Origin: Dicaeum eximium
Lineage: Eukaryota; Chordata; Aves; Passeriformes; Dicaeidae
Reading direction: 5' to 3'
DNA length: 64,000 nucleotides
NCBI GenBank assembly: GCA_013396995.1
Contig: VWZP01005794.1
Location: forward strand, 2,305,355-2,369,354
Below the pieces are notes generated by a model. That model had not been told where the DNA came from. It was given only the letters and a program-made list of their open reading frames with translations, and searched no databases. The translations under genes and the position numbers were made by a program. How positions within the stretch are numbered: the first letter of the stretch is position 1; each line of letters opens with the position of its first letter. Shown here in pieces: positions 13,501 through 26,238 of this stretch.

Positions 13501-16500
13501 TTTTTGTTGTGTGTTGTTTTTTTAGGGCAATCCAAACTGAACTCCTTCTCATTGTGTCTATCTCACAGCTGTATTTACTAATATTTACTTTTCATTATTT
13601 TAAGATGCTCTGTGTTTTATTTTACTGATTCCAGAAATACTTTTCAAGAACATGCTCTTTAAGATCCCCCCCCCTCAAGAAATCATAGTTTTTCCTTATA
13701 TTGTCCAAACATATTGTTTATTTCTTCAGAAAATTCAATTCTAGACAGTCTTTCTTTTGCAGCTAGCACATAGATATGTGCTATCTTGAAACATCAAGGT
13801 ATGAAAAAAATACAGACTGAAAAAAAGTTCACAGAACCCACACATACCTAGCAGAGCTTTATTTTTTTGGCCTCAGGCTACCTTTGCTTTTTAATAGTGG
13901 ATGTGTAGCAACAAGGGGCTTTAGTTTCTTTTCTCCTTTGAATTTTGCCTTTTAAACATCCGCCTGTACTGCCTGGAATACTTAAATCCTTCTGACTGCT
14001 GGCTGGATGAAAAACACACTTCTTCCTTTGTTTGTGCCATTCTGGAGTCCAAGAGCTGGTTTCCATGACTTCAGCACTCTTATTTCTATATTCCTCTTAC
14101 AGCTAGTGATAAAATTTTCATTGATTTCAGAGGTAGATTTCAACCAAAATTCCGTACTCTTGAAAATGCCACTCTGGGTGCTTGAAGACATTAATCAGAA
14201 TTTATTTACATAGTCTCTTTAGAGATGTGAGGATTCTGATCTGAAATTGTCAGAGTAGGCTCATTGCTGAATAACAGTTAAATATATTTAACAATATCCA
14301 ACGGGATACAGGATATACAAGGCAGAGAAGTTGTATAATGTTCTAAAATCCAATTATGTTTCAGTTGCCATTTTTTTTCTGTTACTGACCTTGCAGAAGG
14401 AAAGCAAAAAGTATCAAGAAATTTAAAACTTGTACTGATTTTTTAAAGAATTTGTACTGCAAGACTCATTCCAATGTAGTGGAAATTCACTTATGAATTA
14501 TGAATAGGAATGCAATAAATTTACCTCAAAATATGTAATGATCTATCTTTGATTACATTACATTAATAATACTATGAAGACCAAAAAAAACAAAAATAGC
14601 AGTTTCAAACAGGGTGCAATTGACAATTGGAGGTGTTCTGGGCAGACCTGTAAGAATACAACAAAAATATTTAGGAAGCAACAGAGCTCACTGACAGTCA
14701 AAGAGTAGGGTGAACAGAAGAGCAGAAATAAAGATTATATACTGAAAAGGCTGAAGTAGTCACAAACAAGCTGATTACTTGCCTTATATCTCAAGGTCAT
14801 CTATCCCTGTCTTGTCTCCACGAGATTATTATTGACTTTTCAAAAACCATAATTTTGAACTGTTCTCAGCACAACTTAATATTGTACATGCTTCTGGGGA
14901 AGCTTAGATTTCTAGTCTGATTGCAGTTGTGCTTTATGCCGTACTAGACTTTTAACTTCAGGCACTAGGCTCACGGATTGCTTCAGTTTTGAGGCTGATG
15001 TGAAACAGCTCTTTCTAAAATAGAAAAAAAAATAGAAAAAAATATTGTGGAGTCTGTTCTGTTTAGATCTTGGCAGTTTCAATAGTTCTGTGAATACCCA
15101 AGCCTGCAGTTGCACAGTTCCCCTTTCCTAAGTAAAGTAATAACTGTTTCAGATTAAGGTGCTTCATGTGACAGAAGCCATGCATATGAAGCAGTGGGTC
15201 ACGTGGATGTCACTGACTGTTAGTCTAGGCACTCAATCAGCTTGCATGCTGCTTTCAGTATGCTTCAGAAGGGAATGAAAAACATGCTAAATTTAACAGA
15301 AGCACTGCTCATTCTTATGATAAATAGGGCTGATTATGTAAAAAAAATTTGTTGGAAAGAATATCCTTTTTCTTATGCTCACAGGTTTGTGTCTTTGATT
15401 GTCTAGTATAATTCAACATAGATACTCTGCCCTTTGTTTACTGACTAATGTCCAAGCAGGAGTGCATTTTGAATGCTCTGCTCATTTAGATCTCTTATTC
15501 AGACACCTTAAAATTATTTTATTTTGAAATATAGCAGTCATGGAGGCCTTCACATAAGGCTAAGTCTGTGGGTCGGTCTTTTCCTACATGGAAAATTGTA
15601 GGTGTAGATAAATCTTTGCACATATTTGTTCCACAAGTATTTGTGAACAGATGGTAAACTGTTGGCACTGGTAGAGATCTGGACAGGCATTAATGACAAG
15701 GATAATAAAGTGGTTTTCTAAAGAAAACTTTAGCACTTAGCACTGAAAAGGTCCAATGTTCCTGAGCGTGACTAAACAATATGGCAGAGAAAGTCTACTT
15801 CTCTCTAGAAGTTGTAGTATTGCCTATTTTTACTTTAAAAATTATATTCTCAGAAAAGCAACATATTTCTTTTTTGCTTATCCTGTAAAAGATGATAAGA
15901 GTGAGCCAGAGACAGGATCTGCTTAAATGGTATGTAAAGTACCCTGCTGAGCTGATCTTTAAGAGTTGTGTTATGGGTCTTCTGATCCAGAAATTGATTT
16001 GGTTTGCTAATGTCAAGTGCTTGATCTGCAGTCTCCCCATCATACTGAGGAAGTAATTTTTTGGTAGCTACCCTCTGTTTTATATATATTTATCAAAGAG
16101 CACTAAAATACAACCATCTCCTTAAGTCTCCAGACTGTAGGAAATCACAGAGCTAATTGCCCTATCCATCTATTTTTCACGCTTTGCTTTTGAAATGTCT
16201 AGGCTTTGATACATTGTCACCATTTTATGCATGAAGAGTCATAAGCTGTCAATGTATTCACCCTACACAGTGGAAAAACACTCTCAAAAACTATCAGCAC
16301 CAAAACCAGTCAAAACTCAGAGCAAGAAAAATTATTTCAGAGAAGTGGACAAATGAAACAAAGAGCTGCAGCTCTCTTGCTCAAGTTAAAAATGATTGTA
16401 TATAATTTGTCATTAAATTTTAAATTTCATACTTGTACAGGCCACAGGAGTTTTAAATATCTTATTGACAAAGAGATTTGGGATTTGAAAAGTAAAAAAA

Positions 16501-18487
16501 AAAACCAAAAAACATACTGAGACAAGAGAAAATGGAGATATATTGTTTTCAAGTCTTCGCAGAACAGCATTTCAATTTATGTTATTAAGGCACTTATTTT
16601 CTCTTAAGAAGACAACTGAAATGAGAATAACTTAGCAAAAAGAAGCAGAAATGATTCATAATAATGGTAGCTGACAGTAGTGGCAAACAATTCAAGCAGT
16701 GAAAAGTACAAAGAAAGGAACATGTCATGGAATATACTCGAGAGTGTTATTGCTTTGCTGCAAAAGAGGACATTTTTTGATAGAGAGATGCAATGGAGTT
16801 TAGTTAAATTCTGCAAGCCATTTGTGAACAATTTTCCTGGAAACTGTTTCTATTAACTTCCTCAACAGGGTACAAAATACTCCTCTCTGCTAATATTGCT
16901 TTTCATTTGTCCACTTATTATTACTTAGTCCTTAGAAGACAAGATGTTGATTGAACAGTGAGTCTCAAATACAATTTAAATAAGAGAGCACTGAAGAAGT
17001 CTAAATACTAAGAGCCATGAGAAGCTGTGTCTATTCTGCAAAGAGATACGTGCAATAAACTGAGGTTTGCACCGATTCCTAACAATTGTGTCACAATCTT
17101 CTCAAGACACTTCAGCTCTAATAAATGTTTGAGTTGGTAGGTATAATTAAATAAGCACCATATGCAAGCTATAGTAATTTGCAAAGGGCTTCTAGGAATG
17201 TATTAGGAGCTGAAGAATACATTATGAGTAAGCATCTTTGAGCATAAGGGTATAGTTCGATGAATAAGTGCAGGAAACTGATGTGCATCTGTTTCCAACT
17301 TGAACTAGTTTTACTTTGCAGAAGTTAATTAACTTTTCTGTTACACTAGACTCTAAAAGTCCCATTTTTATCACCACTGAGCATCATTTCAGCTATACCT
17401 GCCATAAATTGTCAATGTATTTGGCCCACTCACTCTGCACTGCAGTGGAACTGAATGCAGATGATTTTTTCCCATTTGTTCTGACAGAAGGACTTTACAA
17501 TTTCCATTTGTGTTTTCACATCAGAAAGCCGAGTTCAATTGCCAGTCCTGTTATTCTACAAATCTGACCTCAGAGAGATTCACAGCAAACAGTAACCCCA
17601 TGTGGACAAATAAGGCATCTTTGTATTACCAAAGAATGTTTATTTTTCATAATTGAATGACTTGAATGTCATCCACCTCAAGCCTCAGTCATCAGCCTTC
17701 CATTAATCATTTATGCTCTCTTATTGTAGTTAACTTTAAATTTGCTTTCACCGTGTCCCCATTTGAAATATACAACCTTTCAGGAGGTTGCTGAGCATCA
17801 CACGCCTACTAAACTTTACTGTATTCAGTGCAATAGTAGCAAGTGAAATGCTGTTGGGCTCTTTGAACATCCTCATGAAGGAACAATCCCATGAAGGGAT
17901 GTTCACAACTTCTACTTTTACTCCTCCACGTAAAATTACTACTGTGAGGCTATTATCACCAATGCATGGGCTTTTTGAAGGGTGATGTTGTAATAAAAGT
18001 TTAAAATTAAATCTTATTATTTGCATCTTTATATTGTGGCTCAATCTGTAACAGGCTTCAACAAGTTAATACTTGGTCACGTCTACATATTGGGATAAAA
18101 ACTAGTCTTTTAAACCACAAGTTTCAGTTCCAAGAAAATCCTAATAGCTGGGCTTTCATCACTACCTTTACATTCATGAACAGCATTTTCTCCTCTAAAA
18201 ATTTTAATGCCACCAGAATTGTCTGCTCCTCGTGAACAGTTACTTAAGTTTTTTGGCTCAAAGCAGTTTCAGCTACTTAAGTCACTCAAGTCAGACCAGC
18301 TCCAGAAATATGCTTTAAGAGTCCAACTCAGAAAACTTGGAATTTTAGGAATATCCTGTGAGCAGATTTGGTGGGTTTTTAAGAACAGAAAATTGTTAGG
18401 ATCAAAAAATGTTAAGTCCTGGACCTTAGCAGGGGGGAGTGTGTAGGGAGAGATGAGTGGAATTTTAAGTTATGAAGAGGCATTAAG
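7516..18487. other. Long unique AT-rich stretch, nothing recognised
   Basis: About 11 kb with no recognisable gene, RNA or repeat family. Minor items are poly-C at about 13667-13674, T-rich tracts near 13499, A-rich tracts near 15010 and 16497, and a GTCACGTG E-box-like word at 15198-15205. The minus frame at 17748-18044 (98 codons) and the overlapping plus frame at 17788-17985 (65 codons) have unusually unbiased composition for the region, but I recognise no family in either. Confidence 0.65.
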
Positions 18488-18576
18488 AGTTTATTATTAC
18501 TCTTTAAATAATTATTATTTATTATTATTATTTATATTATTTAAGTAATTAATTATTATTTTTTATTATTATTTAG
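18488..18576. repeat. ATT/TTA-rich low-complexity tract
   Basis: Irregular TTA/ATT trinucleotides with interruptions fill about 90 bp. It is a decayed trinucleotide microsatellite or simple low-complexity DNA. Confidence 0.8.
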
Positions 18577-20317
18577 CTGCCATGGACAGAGATATAATTG
18601 TGGCCAGTGAACTCTATTTTTTTCCATAACTGTTTAGTTAAGATAAAAAATATTTTCAGCTGTAGCTGTTTTATTTCTGTCTTCACTTTTCCTATAGCTT
18701 TGTCATGACTTTGCTGATGATGTCCATTATTTGTTCAGGGCAGAAAGTCTGGTTTGGTGCTGGCAAGAATAGCACTACAGAAGCTACCCGTACAGAGAGA
18801 ATAAGAATTAGAGAGAGAAAAGAAAATGAAAAACTTTGGGGATTTTGCCACAAATTATGTGATATATAATGCTGGAAAGCAGCACCAGATGTACATAACA
18901 GTTGGAATATTTCCCTCTTCTGCTAGAAGAAACACAACACAGATGTTTCCTATTTTATGGAAGTATATGAATCAGATACTGTCTTAATGTGACAGTAATA
19001 GCCTTCTGTGTCATTAGGAAAGTAGATTATTTAATTGTAGACCTACATACCCAAACACCCCTTCCTTTTATTTCTGAACATTGATCTTTCATACATATTG
19101 ATACATTCCTCAAAGAAAATGATATCAAAAAACCCAGAGGAATATTCCCACAGAAATTACACTGAATCTAAGACTGATCATCACATTTTTTATGAGTTCT
19201 GACAAATGGTTAGAAATACAGGAGGAATGTTTGGCTCAAACTGGGGCTATCTGTTACACTCCATTTGCAGAAAGCAACAAGAAAGTCAGCAAAAAATACA
19301 AATATTACTTTGAGTAGAGTTCTGTGAGCTATTACAGTGATGGAAAAGTGGACAGGAAAATCTCTGCTGCTACTTATTACAATGTTCAGCAAAGGAAAAC
19401 TATGCACATTTTTTAGAAAGTTAACAGGTTTCTGTGACAAAAACCATCCAAACCAGTAACAAAGTACCTCTAACACTAATTCTGTCTCCCAAAAGAGATA
19501 TAAGCCAGCAAGATTTTTGTACTGATAAACCACCTGAGCAAACAGGAAGAGTCTAATCCTAACTTTTTCTGTATATCTTGGCTTCATACAGACACAAAAA
19601 ATGAAGGCTAGCATTCACTAAAACATAAACACTTTTGAGATCAAAAAAAGATTAATCTGAAAAAAAGTTAAAATATACCAATGAAAACTAAAATAAGATG
19701 TAAGCAGAAATAAGAATAAGCAGAAATATGAAATCAAATAAATAATCATAAGCTAAAATTTTGTAAAGTCAGTGTCAGGTATTAATTATTTTGGGTTTTT
19801 TTACAATTCTTTCTTCCCATTTTATGGGATTATGCCTTTACCGGGAAGATGGCCTAATGAGGCCCACAGCACACAGAGCAATTACTCAATAAATTAGACT
19901 GTGACAAGAAGCAGGATATTTTAAGTAGAAGCTGAAGCCTAATGCTGAATTGTATATGCAGAAAGTATATGAGGATGAAAAGAAAGACCTGTAAACTCTT
20001 CTATGAAAACATTATTTAAGCAATTGAAAAATGTTCTTGTCTTAGATTTAAATTTTTCCTAGAATTTACACTCTGGAAAAATATCCTAAAACCTCCTTCT
20101 TTTTATCTGTACTATAGCAAAATTGATTAAATTCTTCATAAAGGTCAATCAGAAAGCCTGATTTGACTGCATCACCCCTTTTGGTAATGGAGACCACATC
20201 TATTTTGTAGAGATTTAACCTTGATCTCACACAAAAACAGGCAGACATAGTATATGTGAGATACAATGGAGAAATATTTGCTAATTTCCTTTCCATTGCA
20301 GAGATCAATGCCTTTGT
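18577..20317. other. Unique AT-rich sequence, nothing recognised
   Basis: No gene recognised. The 134-codon minus frame at 19210-19614 is Phe/Leu/Val-rich with no domain that I can name, and is most simply a chance frame. A short near-repeat 'taagcagaaata' occurs twice near 19700-19720. Confidence 0.6.
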
Positions 20318-20510
20318 GGCGTGGAGGGGCAGGGGAAAAGAAGAAACCCGAGTATTCCATGATAAACTTTAAGACAGATGTATATATCTTCCATCAAAAG
20401 GTATTGGAAAAGTCTGGGCGGCTATCTGGGGTTCGACGAGAGATTTCCGGANAGCCTGATTCAGATAACCTAATCACCGTCTTCCTGCTTCGCATTCTAT
20501 AGCTCAAATT
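20318..20510. other. CpG-bearing patch with one ambiguous base
   Basis: About eight CpG dinucleotides fall in about 180 bp (around 20320, 20348, 20417, 20429-20434, 20448 and 20477-20493), inside DNA that is otherwise strongly CpG-poor. A single n lies at 20452. The patch may be a small unmethylated element, a degraded retroelement end, or a locally misassembled segment. No coding or RNA signature is visible. Confidence 0.5.
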
Positions 20511-22587
20511 TTGCTTTTAGCTCTATCTCTTCTGCAGGTTTTACATTCTTAAAATCTTTCACCAATAAACCATCTCTGCAAGGCCTTCCTTCATCATCCT
20601 TCCCAACAAAAAGGGATTTTTTTTTTTAACATTCCTACTGTAATTTGGATGTGTCTTAGCTGACTGCAGCTTCCCACCTCACCCCAGGGAACACACTGCA
20701 GGTGTTTAGTCTGGTATTTTGTACATCCAAAAGCCCATTTAGAATGCACATCTTTCTGAAGACTAAGTCATACAAACAGCCTTTTTTAGTTGCTCTCTCT
20801 AATGCAACTCTCTTGTGCAACCCAACAGATGTCTCGGCTACTGCTCTCCTTCCCTTGCCCTGTGACAAAGCAATTTTGGACCTTCAGTCCTCACTGTGGT
20901 GGATTCAAAGGTTTCCAGGTGGTGGTGGAGACCAGCAAGCCATCTGCACATGCTGCTGATCCTGAACAGGTTAGAGATGCCACCAGCACTGCGCTGGTAC
21001 ATCTTTCCATGGAAAACTGTGTCCAATGGAAATTGTTTCCTTGGAAATGTGTGTCCCAAAGCTGCACCAATGGCCTGTCACTGGCCCAATGTCAGCCACT
21101 GTGAGGAAGGATCACAGAACACTCTTTCCTGGACCAACTTCACTCTCTCACCCGATTCTTCCAAGAGCACTTGAATATTTCCAGTCATTTAAATATATGC
21201 CAAGCATCTGCAAGGTAAATAGATGCATCCTCAGATACCATAGAAAAAAATGAAAGTTTTCAGAGGTGTATTCTTCATTTATAGTCAGCTCTGTGTCTAC
21301 TGTTTCAACACTGACTGTGTCCCTTCCCACATTATTTACTTTTTTTAAAAAGCTTTTATTCTCTCTACCATCATCTATCATGGCAGCATATAATTATGGA
21401 CAAGTTTTTGAGAGATCTTATAAAGTTTTTCTTCTCAGAAAATCACTCTGAGAAAGTAGAAAACTATTGGAATATTGTCTCTTGATTTTCAAAGCAAAAG
21501 AATTGTTCGTGGTTTTTTTTAAAGGAGTACTTTCTTAAAAAAAATCAAGCCCCCCATAAAACAGTAAAACTTTGTAATTCGTCAAGAACAGGGCATGAAA
21601 AACATTAAACCAGCTTTAACTGAACGGCATTAGCAGGTGTTCATAGACAGGATTTTAGTTTGCCTTGAGAGAGCTGAGCTAACAAAACATATTTTTTGTC
21701 CCAGATGGTGGTATTAGAACAGCATCTTCAATACACGAGCCCCAAAAAGAATTGCACTTCACTAAGCAGCCTGGTAGATACTGAGAATAAACGGGGGTGC
21801 CAGTTTCCCTGCCATGTGTTAGCATCTGATAGGGAAATCATGGTGATTTCCCTATCAGAAAGGATTGGCCAAAACAGTGCTGAAGCAATTTTTCATTGCA
21901 TGCTTCCTAGGAAATATATACTGAAATTTTATATCAGTCCTGAGTATGAATTGATGTGCAGTATCCAAACTTTTTTCATTCATGGCTATTACAATGCATT
22001 GAGTTTAAAAGATTTATTTCTGACAAGTATTTCAGACAACCAAGTGTATGAGATTCAGTGGTTTTCTGCCATGTAGTGAAATGTTCTATTTGCTTAAGTA
22101 AACTTTGGCCGTAATAGCAAAAATATTTTCATTTTATTACTTCTATATGTCTATATAACAAAGAAAGAAAATTTCTTATTGTGATCACAGGTATCAGCCA
22201 CTGAAGTTGTGGCTATGAATAACCACATACAGTGATTAAAAAGTCATAGAATTATCTGCCCTGTAAGACTGGGAACTTACAATCCTATTTATTCTCTTCT
22301 ACACAGACAATATGCATCTTCTTTCAATCTGTCTGAAAGATTAATGCATTTAAGGCAAATTCAAAATATGTTTAGCTCAGAATTTGCAAATGTTAGACCT
22401 GAAAAAAAAGATGTGTGCTCCTTAAGTGTATTGGTTGTTCCTCTGCTCTGTGGCATGTCTTTCGTGTCACATTGCCTCTGACGACTGCCTCCCTCAGCAA
22501 GAACTGCACACTTAAAATACTGACCCTTCTTCTTCTAACTGTCAAGTGAAAACCAAGGCATACCCAAAAAAGAGGAAAATAAATAAG
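20511..22587. other. Unique sequence, unrecognised open frames only
   Basis: From 20640 to 21180 base composition is more balanced and several overlapping 70-104-codon frames occur on both strands, but none matches a family I know and the frames contradict one another. A 126-codon plus frame at 21696-22076 spans the hairpin at 21825-21859. I cannot assign any function and treat all of them as non-coding. Confidence 0.55.
21825..21859. repeat. Perfect 16-bp inverted repeat, 3-nt loop
   Basis: TCTGATAGGGAAATCA (21825-21840) and TGATTTCCCTATCAGA (21844-21859) are exact reverse complements separated by TGG. The next outward pair (21824 A, 21860 A) does not match. A transcript could form a tight 16-bp stem. 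The stem is short for a canonical microRNA precursor, so a template-switch origin during replication is at least as likely. Confidence 0.9.
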
Positions 22588-22592
22588 TGCAA

Positions 22593-23132
22593 ACAACTGT
22601 TTTTGACTGGGATATAGTCAATTTTCTTCAAAGCAGCCCACATGGTGCTGTGTTTTGGATTTGTGGCCAAAACAGTGCAGATAACACAGGGAAGTTACAG
22701 TTAATGCTGAGCAGCACTTATCTAGAGTCAAGGCTGTCTCTGTTGCTCACACTGTGACTCCAATGAGGAGGCTGGGAAGGGACACAGCAAGACAAGTGAC
22801 ACCAACTGGCCCAAGGGATGTTCTATACCATGATGCATAGTCAGCAATAAAAGCTAGGGGAAGAAGGCAGAGGGAAATTCAGAGTTTTGGTGTTTGTCTT
22901 CCCCAGTAAACGTCATGTGTGATAGAGCTCCGCCACACGGAGGACAGCTGAACACCTGCCTGCTCATGGGAAGCATTGAATTAATTCCTCATTTTGTCTT
23001 GCTTGTGCACACAGCTTTTGCTTTACCCATTAAACTGTGTTTATCTCGTGAGTTTTCAGTTTCCCCTTTTCAGTTCTCTCCCCCTCCAACACCAGGAGAT
23101 GAACAGCTGCCTAATGGTGTTAAATGATGATG
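22593..23132 (+). mobile_element. Solo LTR, ERVL-like family (TGTCCTG...TTTTGGCTGG type)
   Basis: A 540-bp solo LTR flanked by a perfect 5-bp target-site duplication TGCAA (22588-22592 and 23133-23137). Its start aligns base for base with the LTR at 53710 ('ctgtttttgactgg' against 'ctgattttggctgg'). It then shares 'aattttctt', 'acagtgcagataacacag', 'ccaactggcccaagggatg', a TATA-like ATAAAAG at 22847-22853 and a late 'attaaactgtgtttatctc' signal. The terminal dinucleotides have decayed from TG/CA to AC/TG. No internal retroviral sequence is adjacent. Frames of 77 and 156 codons crossing it are shadows. Confidence 0.88.
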
Positions 23133-23137
23133 TGCAA

Positions 23138-25732
23138 TATGTAAGGCTAAGCTGGAGAGAGGAGACACAAGATGGAACATCTACACTGAAGCTGGACAAA
23201 AACTGCATTTGGGCATGGCTCAGTAGCACTTGCTACAGCCACTGGGCTTCATCACCTATTTGTTTTTCAGAGTTTTGCAGAGCAGGAACAGAGTTCACTG
23301 TAGTTACACCTGTTCTCAGTGCAAATAACTGTGGAAGCTTCAGTCTGAGATACAGGACACTGCTCTCTGACACCTCTAGTTCCCATGGCCATGGCAGAAA
23401 AAAAGCTATGAAGAAACATTACTTGGCTTTATCTCCAGACACTACTACATGTATAGAAATGTAAAATTACTCAACTGATTGCTGAAAGCAAAAAAGATGA
23501 TGAAATGCTATGAACCTTTAAATTTTTCTCTGATAATGATTCACCAACTGATCATTTCCTTAAAAAGTTGAAGACAAATAATTTCACAAGGTAATGGTGT
23601 TAAAATAAAGAGCAACCTGTGAAAAATGTCTTTTCTTCAGATGAGCTGCAGACATCTGGAATCCAAATTGTCTTTACTTTATGTGAAATGTCAAACTGAA
23701 CAGAAATAAAGGAAGAGTTTTCCCATAAGCACAGCTGCTGACCATGACATATACTTCGCAGAAACACATAATTGGGAGTAAGAAGTGACTTGGTAGCTTT
23801 CTCCTTTTTTCATCTATCATTGCTAAAATGCTCTTGTTGATTTTGGTGTTAAAAGGACAAGCAAAAAGGAGCACAGAGAACTATCAGCATGTACATCACA
23901 ACTTTGTGATACTAAGCACAGGGCTGCACACTGTTAAGGCCACATTTCTTTGCTCACAATTAACAAAATTAAAATAGAATATTCAACATTAATTGAAAGT
24001 GAAAGGATATAATATTCATATGAACTCCTGTGTCTAATGAAGATCCAGTCTGTGGTGTATGGTTTCTGAAAAGTATGCAGTGAATATCCTTCTGTAGGTG
24101 TTTTTTCTTATTTATATGTACATTTTGAATTTCAGACATATGTCTTTCAAAAAAAGCTCAACTTCATGAACAGTGTTTGTAACTATTCTCTCAACCAGCT
24201 TCTACATTAGTGCCTAATTATCCTTGTATTACAGACAAGAAGCATCCAGTCTACTGGAAAATATGGATTCAATTTTTCTAATTACATTATTCTTCTACCT
24301 TATTTGCACATGGTAATCACAGTCTGTTTTCTTTTTAAAAACATTTTGTTGTAATGTCTAGTAATTAGCAGTAGTTTCCAATCTTAACAATTCTCTGATT
24401 CTATAATTGTATAAGTGTTTTGAAAAATACTGAACATGCACACTAAAGAAAATAGATTACATATGAAATACAATTAAAATACTGGAAATGGAAACACAGG
24501 TATATACATAGAAATATACACCTAGTATATAAGAGGTTTTCTATATAAATCCATCATTTATGTGTAAGTGCAAAAGGTGAACACCACCTTTAAGTTTAGG
24601 GACGCTTAGTAGAAATAGTTTTGACAGCTACTCAACTCTTAAAGAGAAATAGAATTGGTTCAGAAGGCTACTGCTGCCAAACATGTTCATGTCTACACCA
24701 CAGTACCTCTTATATTGTTTCTCATACCTTTTTCATCACACATCATAAAGGTGAGAAACAGTTCAAACAAAACAAAATGTGAAACCAAAAAGTTTTAACT
24801 TACACTTTGAGATAAACATGGCTGCCTCCTTACTACCTGAAATTTTCTTTGCACTTACTGTACCGAAAAGTGATTGAGTCTGGGCAAAAGTGATCAGAAC
24901 AGTTGTATTTTGTTCAATAAATTACCTATTTCCATTCATTCAGTCAGCACCTTCAATACACTCAGGCATTGACTGAACTCTGGCACGTGTCTGCCTGTGC
25001 CCAGTCTGATCTCCTGCTGGAAAATACTGAGAACTAACAGTCCCCCACTCAGTGTCAAGGGAGTTGCCATTATAATATTGTTTTACAACATTTATATGAT
25101 TTTTATTTTGCCTGCCTGTCTGTAGAAAGTGCAGCAAAATATAGCAATTCCTGAAGTATACAAGGAGTTCCTAAAACTAGCTTTAGAAAAATAAAATTAA
25201 ACACGTTTAAACTTTCTGCAGAACAAAAAAATTATCAGTAAGAAATTTGAAAAAGAGGATCTAAAAGTACTTTATCTAGAATTCTGAAGAAACAAGCCTC
25301 TCAAGAGTGTAAAGCTTCAAAGTAAATGTAAGGCCAGAGGCAACTGACTAAATAATGGAATGAAGTAATAAACATCTTTCTTTGGCTGGACAGGCACAAT
25401 TAAACATGATCTTTCCAAAAAAGAGATAGCCTTGAACCAAAAGTTAGATTTCACTGCCATATTGAGAGCAAACTGGTATTTCAGTTTTCAGTAGTAATTA
25501 GTCTAACTAAAAAAACCTGCCAAATCAATGACTAATACTTTTTCATGTAAGTTCTCCAATAAATCCTCTCACCTTTTATTTTCAACTGTGCACTTCAATT
25601 GAAATATTCAAAGTTATCAGTTTCCTGCAGATCAAAAACAGCAATAATGAAGGTCAGAGTTCAAATTAATAAGTTTTAACTGAAAAAGATATTCTCTTTT
25701 GGAAACCAGAATTTACTGAAACTAGGTTTCAG
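23138..25732. other. Unique AT-rich sequence, nothing recognised
   Basis: No gene, RNA or interspersed repeat recognised. Only short AT-rich stretches (for example 24500-24550) and chance frames of fewer than 70 codons. Confidence 0.65.
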
Positions 25733-25786
25733 GTTTGTTTGTTTGTTTGTTTGTTTGTTTGTTTTTGTTTTGTTTTGGGGGTTTTT
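25733..25786. repeat. (GTTT)n microsatellite with G/T-rich right flank
   Basis: About eight GTTT units (25733-25763) grade into TTTTG pentamers and a GGGGG/TTTTTT tail. It is an ordinary interrupted microsatellite. Confidence 0.9.
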
Positions 25787-26158
25787 TGTAGGTCTGTACC
25801 ATAATTTAGAAATGTTCTCTAAGAAAAATAGCCCCAAAATTTGAATAAAAATATTTTTCTTTCACCCCTGAAGACACATATGCAATTTGAGACTCAAATT
25901 ACTGAAATAAAAATGAATTACTATATCTCCTACCCTGTGAACATTTTTCAAAACTGAAACAAAACAGGTATATCAGGTTTCCTACAGCTTTAAAAACATT
26001 TTCCTCCCTTATAATATTCATGAGCTTCCATTATAATAGCCCTAAATCCTGAAAATCATATGTGAGCCAATGAGTAGCTGCCTGCTTTTGATATTGGTAG
26101 TATCTTTAGAGCCTTAGTATGCTGTATGTTCACAACATTTAATGATATGATGTAAGGA

Positions 26159-26200
26159 AGAATCCAATTTTTATATAAAAATACATAAAAATTGGATTCT
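26159..26200. repeat. Perfect 16-bp inverted repeat, 10-nt loop
   Basis: AGAATCCAATTTTTAT (26159-26174) and ATAAAAATTGGATTCT (26185-26200) are exact reverse complements around a 10-nt AT-rich loop. Pairing stops at 26158/26201. No TA or other classic duplication flanks it and it is too short for a recognised MITE. Confidence 0.9.
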
Positions 26201-26206
26201 GTAAAG

Positions 26207-26238
26207 TTTTACATACCAGGATTTTACATACCTAGGAT
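26207..26238. repeat. Two-copy tandem duplication of about 16 bp
   Basis: 'ttttacataccagga' (26207-26221) is followed directly by 'ttttacatacctaggat' (26222-26238). It lies 6 bp from the hairpin, so both may stem from one replication error. Confidence 0.7.

Noticed and set aside
15198..15205. GTCACGTG E-box-like word as a promoter element
   Set aside because: A single 8-bp word without a transcript, CpG island or other sites nearby. Not enough to call.
21825..21859. Hairpin considered as a microRNA gene
   Set aside because: A 16-bp stem with a 3-nt loop is too short for Drosha/Dicer precursors, and flanking sequence does not extend the stem.
22994..23464. 156-codon plus-strand frame
   Set aside because: It crosses the 3' boundary and target duplication of the 22593-23132 LTR, so its two halves have different origins.
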